Of a stretch of DNA of 9,641 nt, positions 1 to 6,990 are shown piece by piece. Positions within the stretch are counted from its first letter, which is position 1. Each line of letters opens with the position of its first letter. Below the pieces are notes generated by a model. The model had not been told where the DNA came from and ran no database searches. It worked only from the letters and a program-made list of their open reading frames with translations. The translations under genes and the position numbers were made by a program. This DNA comes from Clostridia bacterium (GTDB lineage: Bacteria; Bacillota; Clostridia; Oscillospirales; RGIG577): NCBI GenBank assembly GCA_017419325.1, contig JAFOLN010000051.1:1-9641 (forward strand), written 5' to 3'.

Positions 1-52
1 ATACACGCGCCGAAAATCCGGCGAAAATATATCATGGCTCTTGAGAGGCCGT

Positions 53-643
53 TCAGCCGTAGCAGAAGTATGTGTTGCCGTCCTGTTCATAGACGCCCCT
101 GCCCTGTCTGAACTGAGCCTGGAATATTACGTCGGGCGGGCGTTCCACACGGCCGTAGGCGGCGGCGCGGGCGTTTTCGTAACATCGGGCGGGTATTTTG
201 GAAGCCGAGACGGAATAGAGCTTGCCCGCGCAGGCATACTGCCCCGTTCTGTATATGTTTTCGCCGATAGTATCGGGAAAACGGGGGTCGCTGCAGCGGT
301 TAAGGAGCACGCAGGCCACGAGCTGCTGGTGGCGGTCGGAAATCCATGACGAGCCGGCTTCGAAGTATACTACGCGAGCCAGCATGTCAAGCTCTTCGTT
401 TATCTCGGACTGCGCCTGCTGCCAAAGCGATTTTGCCGCGATAATAACGCTGTCGTTTTCCGATGCGCCCATGGCTCTCGCGTTTTCCGCAGCGGCGTGA
501 GCCTCCGCCTTCTTTGCCTCATTGACGTCAAAATATCCCGCCTGTGCGCCGGTGCACATATGCGCCGCCATGATAAGAGACGCCAATAAAAAGAGCATTG
601 CTGTTTTTACCGCCGGGCGTCTTTTTATAAAACAATAAAACAT
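53..643 (-). CDS. Secreted cell wall hydrolase, SleB/Hydrolase_2 family
   Basis: A predicted exported peptidoglycan hydrolase of 196 residues. The N-terminus has a basic stretch (KRR at 7-9), a hydrophobic core at about 15-28 and an AQA|GYF site near residue 35, together a typical signal peptide. A helical Ala/Glu-rich linker (about 42-82) leads into the catalytic domain (about 85-196), recognised by LARVVYFEAG, the LNR motif, NIYRTGQYACAG and the C-terminal NTYFCYG. Glu95 in YFEAG is the expected catalytic acid of this family, whose members cleave the glycan strand and include the spore-cortex enzyme SleB. No peptidoglycan-binding domain is attached, so this is the short form. Seven cysteines, several in the catalytic domain, are many for an exported protein. 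The ATG start is supported by GGAGGA 7 bases upstream. It is divergent from the Rrf2 gene. Whether it acts in sporulation or vegetative wall turnover cannot be told from sequence. Confidence 0.88.
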   Translation of the reverse strand: MFYCFIKRRPAVKTAMLFLLASLIMAAHMCTGAQAGYFDVNEAKKAEAHAAAENARAMGASENDSVIIAAKSLWQQAQSEINEELDMLARVVYFEAGSSWISDRHQQLVACVLLNRCSDPRFPDTIGENIYRTGQYACAGKLYSVSASKIPARCYENARAAAYGRVERPPDVIFQAQFRQGRGVYEQDGNTYFCYG

Positions 644-765
644 TTTTTCTTCCTCCGTTCTTTTTTACATAAAGCTTTTTTGCCTGCTTTTGTAAATTAT
701 GCCCGCAAAAAACACGTTTTATAACATTGCATGAAATTTTTTATTCTTAAGCCGCTTATTCCATA

Positions 766-794
766 TTGAAAGCCTACTAAAACCATGTTATTAT
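766..794 (+). promoter_or_regulatory. Sigma-A-type promoter of the Rrf2-lyase-AAA cluster
   Basis: The -35 box TTGAAA (766-771) and -10 box TATTAT (789-794) are separated by 17 bases, with a TG one base before the -10 box (extended -10). Transcription would start near 801, leaving a leader of about 35 bases before the TTG start at 835. Copies of ATTGAAAGC overlap the -35 box (765-773) and the probable start point (801-809). Confidence 0.65.
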
Positions 795-824
795 TATGTA
801 ATTGAAAGCTATCTTTTGAAATGT

Positions 825-830
825 GGTGAT
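825..830 (+). promoter_or_regulatory. Ribosome binding site that favours the TTG start of the Rrf2 gene
   Basis: GGTGAT, the 3' half of the AGGAGGTGAT consensus, ends 4 bases before TTG at 835. In-frame GTG codons at 823 and 826 overlap this site and have no good binding site of their own. Starting at 835 gives MKISTKGRYALR, the usual N-terminus of Rrf2 proteins. Confidence 0.55.
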
Positions 831-834
831 AAGT

Positions 835-1272
835 TTGAAGATATCAACAAAAGGGAGATATGCGCTCCGCGTTATGCTCGATCTTGCGCAGAGGCAGGGC
901 GAGGGATTCATATCCCTTAAGGATATATCGAAACGTCAGGATATTTCCAAAAAGTATCTTGAGCAGATCGTTCCCGCGCTGAGCAAATCGGGAATGCTCA
1001 TTGCGAACCGCGGCTTTCTCGGAGGATATAAGCTTGCCGACGAGCCGAAAAATTATACCGTGGGCGAGATTTTGAGGCTCACCGAGGGAAGCCTTGCCCC
1101 TATCGCCTGCCTTGAGCGGGAGAAGAACGACTGTCCCAGATGCATGGAATGCATAACGCTTCCCATGTGGCAGGGGCTTTACTCCGTTATAACGGAATAT
1201 CTCGACGGCGTAACGCTTCAGGATATGCTGGACAGATACGAAAAAGAAGGCTCTTTTGATTATATGATATGA
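835..1272 (+). CDS. Rrf2-family transcriptional regulator with cysteine cluster (IscR/NsrR-like)
   Basis: A 145-residue winged-helix regulator. The N-terminal MKISTKGRYALRVMLDLA, the helix-turn-helix around 27-58 (ISLKDIS...YLEQIVPAL), the wing RGFLGGYKLA (59-68) and the segment after the cysteines (TLPMWQGLYSVITEYL) are classic Rrf2. Between them lie Cys92, Cys100, Cys103 and Cys106, spaced C-x7-C-x2-C-x2-C. IscR and NsrR use three cysteines in this loop to hold an Fe-S cluster that senses cluster status or nitric oxide, whereas the cysteine regulator CymR lacks them. This protein therefore probably binds a cluster or metal, with one cysteine more than the usual three. It is first in a cluster with a C-S lyase starting 13 bases downstream, which points to sulfur or redox control and probable autoregulation through the repeats at its promoter. 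An alternative GTG start at 823 would add four residues. Confidence 0.88.
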   Translation: MKISTKGRYALRVMLDLAQRQGEGFISLKDISKRQDISKKYLEQIVPALSKSGMLIANRGFLGGYKLADEPKNYTVGEILRLTEGSLAPIACLEREKNDCPRCMECITLPMWQGLYSVITEYLDGVTLQDMLDRYEKEGSFDYMI

Positions 1273-1285
1273 GGTTTTGGCTTTT

Positions 1286-2485
1286 ATGGATAAAAAATAC
1301 GAAAAAATAGACAAGTCGTTTTTCGACACGGTACACGACAGAACGAACACGGGCGCGATAAAGTATGACATAAGCCCCAAGGGCATATCCTACCCCGACA
1401 TGATACCGCTGTGGGTGGCGGATATGGATTTTAAAACGCCGCCGGCCGTTACGGACGCGCTGAAGAGGTGCGCCGATCACAGCATTTTCGGCTATACCGA
1501 CCCGGGCGAAGAATACGGCCGCGCCGTAGTGGGCTGGTTTGGGAGCCGCATGGGGCTTAACGCCGATCCGTCGTGGATAGTGAAGGCGCCTGGCGTAGTG
1601 TTTTCCATGTGCATTGCGATACGCGCTCTCACCGCTCCCGGCGACGCGGTAATAATATGCCAGCCCGTTTATCATCCCTTTGCGAGGATAATCCCGTCGA
1701 ACGGAAGAAAGCTTGTTGTAACGGAGCTTATCTTGAAAAACGGACGCTACGAAATGGACTTTGACGATTTCGAGTCCCGGATAGTAAAAAATGACGTAAA
1801 GCTCTTTCTTTTATGCTCCCCCCATAACCCCGTCAGCCGCGTGTGGACGCGGGAGGAGCTCATGCGGATGGCCGATATATGCAGGCGGCACGGCGTTCTG
1901 GTCGTTTCCGACGAGATACACTCCGACTTTGTATACGAAGGAAGCAGACACATCCCCTTCGCGTCGCTTTCAAAGAAAATATCGGATATGACCGTCACCT
2001 GCACCGCTCCCTCGAAGACGTTCAATTTAGCGGGGCTTCAGGCGGCGAATATGTTAATTGAAAATGAGAATCTCAGAGAGCGCGTAAAAAAAGAGTGCCT
2101 TTCGGTAGGGTACGGCGCTCATAACGCCATGGCGGCATTTGCGTCTCTCGCCGCATATAAATACGGCGGGCAGTGGCTCGATGTGCTCATTAGTTACCTT
2201 TCGGATAATGTAAAGCTGCTTTCCGACGCGCTTGAGACCACCGGGGGCAAAATATCGCTCATACGCCCCGAGGGCACATATCTTATGTGGCTTGACTGCC
2301 GCGAGCTTCACATGACGGACGAGGAGCTTGACGACTTTTTCTTAAAGTCGGCGGGGCTTTATCTCAATTCCGGGTATATTTTCGGACGCGGCGGAAGCGG
2401 ATTTATGAGAATGAATATCGCCTGCCCGAAATCGACGCTTGAAACGGCGCTTTCACGCCTTACTCACGCGGTATCAAAAATCTGA
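1286..2485 (+). CDS. MalY/PatB-type PLP-dependent aminotransferase-fold C-S lyase (putative cystathionine beta-lyase)
   Basis: A 399-residue fold-type I pyridoxal-phosphate enzyme. The N-terminal signature (PLWVADMDF, about 41-49), the YHPF loop (about 129-132), the substrate-side SPHNP (178-182), the SDEIHSDF segment that contacts the cofactor ring (208-215) and the Schiff-base lysine in APSKTFNLAGLQ (Lys244) are all present. MalY/PatB proteins cleave cystathionine to homocysteine, pyruvate and ammonia and often desulfurise cysteine as well, in the cytoplasm. Length matches the family. The ATG at 1286 is chosen because an in-frame TTG at 1277 is only two bases from GAGG (1271-1274), which overlaps the stop of the Rrf2 gene and suggests translational coupling; spacing to the ATG is a long 11 bases. 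The exact substrate, and any MalY-like regulatory side role, cannot be read from sequence. Confidence 0.88.
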   Translation: MDKKYEKIDKSFFDTVHDRTNTGAIKYDISPKGISYPDMIPLWVADMDFKTPPAVTDALKRCADHSIFGYTDPGEEYGRAVVGWFGSRMGLNADPSWIVKAPGVVFSMCIAIRALTAPGDAVIICQPVYHPFARIIPSNGRKLVVTELILKNGRYEMDFDDFESRIVKNDVKLFLLCSPHNPVSRVWTREELMRMADICRRHGVLVVSDEIHSDFVYEGSRHIPFASLSKKISDMTVTCTAPSKTFNLAGLQAANMLIENENLRERVKKECLSVGYGAHNAMAAFASLAAYKYGGQWLDVLISYLSDNVKLLSDALETTGGKISLIRPEGTYLMWLDCRELHMTDEELDDFFLKSAGLYLNSGYIFGRGGSGFMRMNIACPKSTLETALSRLTHAVSKI

Positions 2486-2506
2486 TGGTGTAAAGAAGGA
2501 GAAAAA

Positions 2507-3811
2507 ATGCACAGTATAGTTTCACAGATACTCCTTTATAAGAGCCTGCCGGAGTTCGATATATTAAGGGGGCTTTCGGCGGTATCAAAGGCCGCGTTCG
2601 ACGACGGCTGCGACAGGGAGACGGTTTTGATAAAGACGCACGATGAGGTAAGACGCCTTCTTGACCTTGCGTCTAAATACGGCTTTGACAAAAACATATG
2701 GCACGATTATCTTACGTACCTTCTCATAATGGACGAAAACCCCTTAAGCCTCGCCTGCGAGAAGAACGACGCCGACCTGGGCAGCATGGCCCATTTTGCA
2801 AAAAATGACCTGGGCGTTTTCATGAAGCTTTTTAACTTCGACTTCGGCCCTCTTGAAAAGCGCCTTGATACGGATGTGTTCTCCGTTATCCAAAGCTACG
2901 TTTCCCCCGCCTCGAAGGACTTCATGTATGACCGCGCCATAAGCGAAAAGGTGCGCATGCTCTCCGACGCGCTTGCCGCCTCGGCGGATGAGGAGACATT
3001 TCAAAAGAATATAATCGAGTTTTACAGAAGCTACGGCGTGGGCTCCTTCGGCATGAACAAAGCCTTCCGATTTGACAGCGACATAAACGGTCATATCGAT
3101 TTCAAGCCCATAAGCAATATGGTGAAGGTGACGTTTTCCGATATAATCGGCTACGAGATACAAAAAGAGAAGCTTATAGAGAATACCCGCGCCTTTGTTT
3201 CAGGCAGACGCGCAAACAATGTGCTTCTGTACGGCGACAGCGGCACGGGCAAGTCCACAAGCATAAAGGCCGTTGTAAACGAATATTACCCAGACGGGCT
3301 TCGCATGATAGAAATATATAAGCATCAGTTCAAGGACCTCTCTGCGCTTATTTCGCGGATAAAGTCGCGAAATTATAAGTTTATAATCTACATGGACGAC
3401 CTTTCGTTTGAGGACAACGAGACGGAGTACAAGTTCTTAAAGGCGGTAATCGAGGGCGGCATGGAGACCGTGCCCGACAATATTTTGATATACGCCACGT
3501 CTAACCGCCGCCATCTCATACGCGAGCTCTGGACCGACAGAAATGACATTGAGTCCAACGATACGGATATGCACCATTCTGATACCATGGAGGAAAAGCT
3601 GTCGCTTGCAAACCGCTTCGGAGTAACGATAAACTTCTCCAAGCCCACAAGAGCGCAGTATATAGATATCGTTTCAAAGCTTGCCGAAAAAAGCGGCCTG
3701 AGCATCGACCAAAAGGAGCTGAAGCTCGAAGCCGACAGGTGGGAAATGGCCCACGGCGGCCTCTCAGGCCGCACGGCACAGCAGTTTATAAATCATTTAT
3801 TGGGGAAGTAA
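2507..3811 (+). CDS. AAA-type ATPase, DUF815 family
   Basis: A 434-residue cytoplasmic protein with an all-helical N-terminal region of about 205 residues and a C-terminal AAA module. The module starts at SDIIGYEIQKEKL (about 211-223) and carries Walker A GDSGTGKS (243-250), Walker B FIIYMDD (292-298), a sensor-1 Asn333 in ATSNRRHL, the Asp/His-rich stretch before MEEKLSLANRFG (361-372) with probable arginine finger Arg370, and sensor-2 Arg422 in LSGRTAQQF. This arrangement is the DUF815 family, common in Clostridia and without an established function. All nucleotide-binding residues appear intact. AAGGAG lies 5 bases before the ATG, and the gene follows the C-S lyase after 21 bases, so the three genes are probably co-transcribed. 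No link to sulfur metabolism is evident from the protein itself. The stop codon abuts the terminator of the convergent gene. Confidence 0.88.
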   Translation: MHSIVSQILLYKSLPEFDILRGLSAVSKAAFDDGCDRETVLIKTHDEVRRLLDLASKYGFDKNIWHDYLTYLLIMDENPLSLACEKNDADLGSMAHFAKNDLGVFMKLFNFDFGPLEKRLDTDVFSVIQSYVSPASKDFMYDRAISEKVRMLSDALAASADEETFQKNIIEFYRSYGVGSFGMNKAFRFDSDINGHIDFKPISNMVKVTFSDIIGYEIQKEKLIENTRAFVSGRRANNVLLYGDSGTGKSTSIKAVVNEYYPDGLRMIEIYKHQFKDLSALISRIKSRNYKFIIYMDDLSFEDNETEYKFLKAVIEGGMETVPDNILIYATSNRRHLIRELWTDRNDIESNDTDMHHSDTMEEKLSLANRFGVTINFSKPTRAQYIDIVSKLAEKSGLSIDQKELKLEADRWEMAHGGLSGRTAQQFINHLLGK

Positions 3812-3812
3812 G

Positions 3813-3856
3813 AAAAAACGGGCTTTTATGGCTGAAGAAAACCGCCATAAAAGCCC
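3813..3856 (-). terminator. Rho-independent terminator of the DUF4268 gene, possibly bidirectional
   Basis: A perfect 13-base stem, GGGCTTTTATGGC (3820-3832) with GCCATAAAAGCCC (3844-3856), encloses an 11-base loop. On the minus strand the stem is followed within one base by six T (complement of 3813-3818), which makes it a strong terminator 14 bases past the DUF4268 stop. On the plus strand it begins 8 bases after the AAA stop, but the sequence beyond it (CTTACTATATTATCC) is only moderately T-rich, so termination of the rightward cluster here is plausible but weaker. Confidence 0.82.
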
Positions 3857-3870
3857 CTTACTATATTATC

Positions 3871-4797
3871 CTACAAGTATTTTTTGAATACTTCTCTCAT
3901 TTTAACGACTTTTTCAATTGTTTCATTCATTAACTCCGTGTAATTGGAGTGATCGTCAAAATCCAATCCCTCAATACGGTGCTTAATACTTGATGCCTTT
4001 TTAGTATCCAACCTATCCCAAATAAAACTGAAACCGACCTCTGTTTCTATTTCGGTTTTGTGCTCCAGAAGGGAATCAAATAAATCTTTATTATTTGGAA
4101 TGTATAATTCGAGAAGAATGCGGTTTTTCCAGTTTATTAAATTTACCGCAATGAATGCTTCACTTGTTCCTATGGCTATATTATACCAATTGTTTGTAGT
4201 TGCCTTTCGTATATTGAACGGTTTCCCTTTTTCAATAACTGTTTGGTTGAACTGTTCCCAAAATATCAACCGTTCGGACGCTCGTCTGCTCAATTCGTTG
4301 TTACCGGACTCCTGCTTGCTTCTTTTAACGAAATTATTTGGTTTTTCAACTACTTCAAATTTTGGAGCGGGTTCGGAGTTTCCTATCTTATACGCATGGA
4401 TCTCAATAAGAAAGAAACTAATGCTGTCATTGGTGTTGTTGTTTAGCCATTCGATTGCGGCTCGATGATATTCTTTCGATTCTTTAACTATCCAAACTAT
4501 GACTTTGGCGTCAAGGCCGGACGCATACGTAATTATTTTACCGAGGTGCTCATGGTTCGTTGCTTCAAGTTGATTCTCTATTATTACTTTTATGTTGGAG
4601 GTCTCATCTTTGGCAAGCAAATCACACCGATACGGGCCGACATAGACCTCCTTTTCGACATCGACTAATGTCAGTCCAAGTATTTCGTTTAAATACTCAA
4701 TATTTGATTCTTTAGCGAGCCATTCGGAAAAATCATATTGCTCATGCTGCCAAAGCTCTCTGATATTTATTTCTGTGAGTTTCCCTATTCTTCCCAT
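3871..4797 (-). CDS. DUF4268 protein with PD-(D/E)XK nuclease-like N-terminal domain
   Basis: A 308-residue protein. Residues about 1-150 contain the pattern seen in restriction-like nuclease folds: VGPYRCDLLA with Asp59, then IIENQLE with Glu74 and Gln76 in the E-x-Q/K position, then HEHLGKIITYASG and VIVWIVKE. Residues about 165-306 form the DUF4268 domain (RASERLIFWEQFN, NWYNIAIG, VGFSFIWDRLD, HRIEG). Such proteins occur as scattered single genes in many bacteria; their role is not established, though nuclease or defence activity is a reasonable guess from the fold. Base use differs strongly from the neighbours: 15 of 60 bases are G or C in 4081-4140, against 39 of 60 in 8641-8700. With its own promoter and terminator this suggests horizontal acquisition. 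The ATG at 4797 is 7 bases from AGGAGG (4805-4810), while the in-frame GTG at 4803 is one base from it and is rejected. Confidence 0.85.
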   Translation of the reverse strand: MGRIGKLTEINIRELWQHEQYDFSEWLAKESNIEYLNEILGLTLVDVEKEVYVGPYRCDLLAKDETSNIKVIIENQLEATNHEHLGKIITYASGLDAKVIVWIVKESKEYHRAAIEWLNNNTNDSISFFLIEIHAYKIGNSEPAPKFEVVEKPNNFVKRSKQESGNNELSRRASERLIFWEQFNQTVIEKGKPFNIRKATTNNWYNIAIGTSEAFIAVNLINWKNRILLELYIPNNKDLFDSLLEHKTEIETEVGFSFIWDRLDTKKASSIKHRIEGLDFDDHSNYTELMNETIEKVVKMREVFKKYL

Positions 4798-4804
4798 TAT
4801 CACG

Positions 4805-4810
4805 CCTCCT
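4805..4810 (-). promoter_or_regulatory. Ribosome binding site that decides the DUF4268 start
   Basis: AGGAGG on the minus strand (CCTCCT at 4805-4810) is 7 bases from ATG at 4797 but one base from GTG at 4803, so the ATG is the functional start. Confidence 0.75.
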
Positions 4811-4831
4811 GTTCCGATATGACTTAAACAA

Positions 4832-4860
4832 ATTGTACCATAATATGCGCGATAAAAAAA
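4832..4860 (-). promoter_or_regulatory. Extended -10 promoter of the DUF4268 gene
   Basis: On the minus strand TACAAT (4832-4837) is preceded by TGG, giving the TGn extended -10 form. A run of T (4854-4860) occupies the -35 region and has little -35 similarity but could act as an AT-rich upstream contact. The start point would be near 4825, about 28 bases before the ATG. No clear hairpin terminator separates it from the acetyltransferase gene upstream, so read-through is also possible. Confidence 0.5.
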
Positions 4861-4876
4861 CTATGAAAAATTGCCT

Positions 4877-5428
4877 TTATTCGAACCGATTTGCGTCCAG
4901 CGTCTTTACCACCTTGGCCGGAGCGCCTACGACTACGGCATAGTCGGGGACGTCCTTTGTCACGACGGCCGCCGCGCCCACTATCGCGTGGCGTCCAACC
5001 GTCACTCCCGGCATTACGGATGCGCCCGCGCCTATCCATGCGCCCTTCTTTATGAGTATAGGCTTGCATAAAAGTACGTTTCTGTCATAGGGATCGTGGT
5101 TGTTCGCTATAAGCTGGACATTAGCGGCAATCTGCACATCGTCCTCTATGGTAATGCCGCCTCTGGCCATGGCAAGCAGGTTGCTGTTTATGAATACGCG
5201 GTTCCCTATCTTGAGCCTGTCAAGAGCGGCTCCCGATATGGGCGCGGAAACGAGGCTTCCCTCGCCTATCCTGTCCTCGAACAGCTCCGTCATGGCGGCA
5301 ATATATTCGCCGGTTGCGGGCATTGTGTGATTAAGCTTATACATAAGCTGTGACTGTCTTGTGTACATATCCAGCTCATCGGGCGTGAACTCTCGCGTAT
5401 CGACTCTGATTTCTTCGGAAAATGCCAT
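4877..5428 (-). CDS. Acyltransferase of the maltose O-acetyltransferase/LacA type (left-handed beta-helix)
   Basis: A 183-residue cytoplasmic enzyme, the size normal for sugar O-acetyltransferases. Residues about 10-55 (SQLMYKLNHTMPATGEY) form a helical N-terminal region corresponding to the maltose-acetyltransferase domain. From about 58 onwards hexapeptide repeats build the trimeric beta-helix: IGNRVFINSN, ITIEDDVQIAANV, IKKGAWIGAGASVMPGVTVG, AIVGAAAVVTKDVPDYAVVVGAPAKVV. His111 in ANNHDPYDR is at the position of the catalytic histidine. Such enzymes move an acetyl group from acetyl-CoA to a hydroxyl of a sugar or related acceptor; the acceptor is not predictable. TGGAGGAT, 9 bases before the ATG, lies directly after the stop of the TetR gene, with a gap of 22 bases between the genes. 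It is the last gene of the dehydrogenase-TetR-acetyltransferase operon. Confidence 0.87.
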   Translation of the reverse strand: MAFSEEIRVDTREFTPDELDMYTRQSQLMYKLNHTMPATGEYIAAMTELFEDRIGEGSLVSAPISGAALDRLKIGNRVFINSNLLAMARGGITIEDDVQIAANVQLIANNHDPYDRNVLLCKPILIKKGAWIGAGASVMPGVTVGRHAIVGAAAVVTKDVPDYAVVVGAPAKVVKTLDANRFE

Positions 5429-5450
5429 TGTTTAAAATCCTCCATATGCT

Positions 5451-6023
5451 TTATCTATTAAAAAACCCGCATACGCCGCTTATGACGAGCTTGTTTGTCA
5501 TCTCTATGACTTCCTCCACAGGAAGGCGCTTTTCGTCGTCCACCCACTGCTTGTAAGCGGTCAGCACGGCGTTGTTCACGAACCCAATAAGAAGCTTTTT
5601 TTCGTAGTCGCCAAGCTTTACGAACTGCTTTGATTGGCTCCATCCCGCATCGGTCACCGAGGCTATCATATCATCGCGGATGGACGTGTATGCCATACTG
5701 CACGTTATCTTCTCATACGCAAGCCCCTGTTCGGCGGAATAAAGGAAAAACTCGCGGTTCACCTTGTCAAGCTCTCCCGGGAGCTTATATCCCTTGATGC
5801 GCTCTGTGAAATCACGCGACATCTCGGTTTTTAATTCGGAAAGAAGCGCGTCAAGCGTTTCGTAGTAGTGGTAAAAGGTCTTTTTATTTATTTTTGCTAT
5901 ATCGCATAATTCCTTTACCGTTATCTTTTCGTAGTCTTTTTTGCAGATAAGCTCTTCAAAGGCCTTTTTTATGCTTCCTATGGTTTTTACGACTCTTAAA
6001 TCCTCGTTTCCCGTTAAGATCAT
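5451..6023 (-). CDS. TetR/AcrR-family transcriptional regulator
   Basis: A 190-residue regulator. The N-terminal DNA-binding domain (about 12-60) shows the TetR pattern: SIKKAFEELICKKDYEKITV, then the helix-turn-helix ELCDIAKINKKTFYHYYETLDALL with the FYHYY signature at 50-54. Residues from about 65 are a helical ligand-binding and dimerisation domain of the C-terminal type common in Firmicutes, too variable to predict a ligand. GGAGG 7 bases before the ATG supports the start. It lies between the dehydrogenase (gap 36 bases) and the acetyltransferase (gap 22 bases) and is likely transcribed with them from the promoter upstream of the dehydrogenase. An imperfect palindrome on that promoter's -10 box is a candidate operator, so this protein may repress its own operon. 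Confidence 0.9.
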   Translation of the reverse strand: MILTGNEDLRVVKTIGSIKKAFEELICKKDYEKITVKELCDIAKINKKTFYHYYETLDALLSELKTEMSRDFTERIKGYKLPGELDKVNREFFLYSAEQGLAYEKITCSMAYTSIRDDMIASVTDAGWSQSKQFVKLGDYEKKLLIGFVNNAVLTAYKQWVDDEKRLPVEEVIEMTNKLVISGVCGFFNR

Positions 6024-6059
6024 GACATCGCCTCCGTCTTTTTTCGTTCCCGTGTCCGC

Positions 6060-6911
6060 TTATCTTATTTCAAGCTTATACTGACCGCAGCGTATCGCCG
6101 CAATCGTGCCGCCGTCTATTAGCAGGTCGGTTCCCGTTATAAATCCCGCATGCTCGCCTAAAAGGAACGCGCCCGCTTCGGCGATCTCGTCCGATGCGCC
6201 CGTGCGCATTGCGGCAGAAGCGTCTATCATCGTCTGATATGCGTCGCCTGCGGCGGCAAACTCATCGTATGCAAGCGGGGTCACGATAACGCCGGGGCTT
6301 ATCGTATTTATGCGTGCGCGGCGCTGTCTCCATGAAGTGGCCGCCGCCTTCTGCACCTGTAAGTGATTTGCCCTCTTTGCAACTATATATGCGGCGCCCG
6401 AGTTCTGCATGGCCGTTTCTTTTATATATGGGATTTCCATAAGCTTCTCGGTGGGAGTGGAGATGATTTGCTGCTCCACCTCGTAGGGCACCTGCATCAT
6501 GTATCCCGTCTGGCTTGAAACCACGAGGCCCGCGCCTCCCCTTGCCATGACTTTGCCGAAGGCGTCAATCGCGTAGCCCGTGCCAACCATGTCAAGCTTA
6601 AGTATATGCTCGGGGCTGCTCTGATTGGGAGAAGCGCCTGCCGTGTCAACGAAGTACATAACGTCGCCTAAAGATGCGGCTTTTTCTGCAAACGCCCCCA
6701 CCGAAGCGCGGTCAAGCGCGTCGACGCGCATCGTTTCAACGGAGTATCCGCTGCGCTTTAAGTCATCGCCGACGGTCTCGAGATTCTTTTCGCTTATGTC
6801 GCCGAGAAGTATCTGCCTGCCCGCGGCAAAGCGGCGGATGATGGACGTGCCCATGCTTCCTGCGCCTAAGAGCGCGATAACTTCCTTCTTTTCGTTACGG
6901 TCAAAAATCAT
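6060..6911 (-). CDS. Short-chain dehydrogenase/reductase (SDR family oxidoreductase)
   Basis: A 283-residue NAD(P)-dependent oxidoreductase with a Rossmann fold. The nucleotide loop is GAGSMG (16-21) instead of the classical TGxxxGxG, Asp38 in LLGDIS is at the cofactor-specificity position and hints at NAD(H), and the usual NNAG is DTAG (89-92). The catalytic serine is Ser132 or Ser133 (VVSSQTG), followed after a long insertion of about 30 residues by Tyr175 and Lys179 in YIVAKRAN. ARINTISPGVIVTPL (199-213) and FITGTDLLIDGG (257-268) complete the SDR pattern. I recognise this long-insert form as a recurring bacterial subfamily without a known substrate. AAGGAGG 7 bases upstream supports the ATG. 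It is the first gene of a leftward operon with a TetR regulator and an acetyltransferase, which suggests an inducible small-molecule modification or detoxification function. Confidence 0.87.
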   Translation of the reverse strand: MIFDRNEKKEVIALLGAGSMGTSIIRRFAAGRQILLGDISEKNLETVGDDLKRSGYSVETMRVDALDRASVGAFAEKAASLGDVMYFVDTAGASPNQSSPEHILKLDMVGTGYAIDAFGKVMARGGAGLVVSSQTGYMMQVPYEVEQQIISTPTEKLMEIPYIKETAMQNSGAAYIVAKRANHLQVQKAAATSWRQRRARINTISPGVIVTPLAYDEFAAAGDAYQTMIDASAAMRTGASDEIAEAGAFLLGEHAGFITGTDLLIDGGTIAAIRCGQYKLEIR

Positions 6912-6990
6912 GATGTTTCCTCCTTATATAAAGCTTATAATAAAATCTGTGTTGTGGATTTTTGCAACTGCGGTTTCTTATTTCCAAAAT

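Noticed and set aside
8..23. CGCCG...CGGCG hairpin near the window start.
   Set aside because: Five-base stem without a T-run on either strand; it fits neither a terminator nor a known element.
41..500. Two plus-strand open frames (41-349 and 222-500) over the cell wall hydrolase.
   Set aside because: They are antisense to the SleB-like gene, which has a signal peptide, catalytic motif and ribosome binding site.
644..765. Search for a sporulation or vegetative promoter for the cell wall hydrolase.
   Set aside because: A CATAAT-like -10 box exists on the minus strand but no -35 box of any sigma type stands at the right distance.
844..1675. Two minus-strand open frames (844-1386 and 1187-1675) across the Rrf2 and C-S lyase genes.
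   Set aside because: Both are antisense to genes with clear family motifs and have no domain pattern of their own.
4804..4876. Search for a terminator after the acetyltransferase gene.
   Set aside because: A T-run exists on the minus strand (4854-4860) but no stem precedes it; the run is better explained as the upstream part of the DUF4268 promoter.
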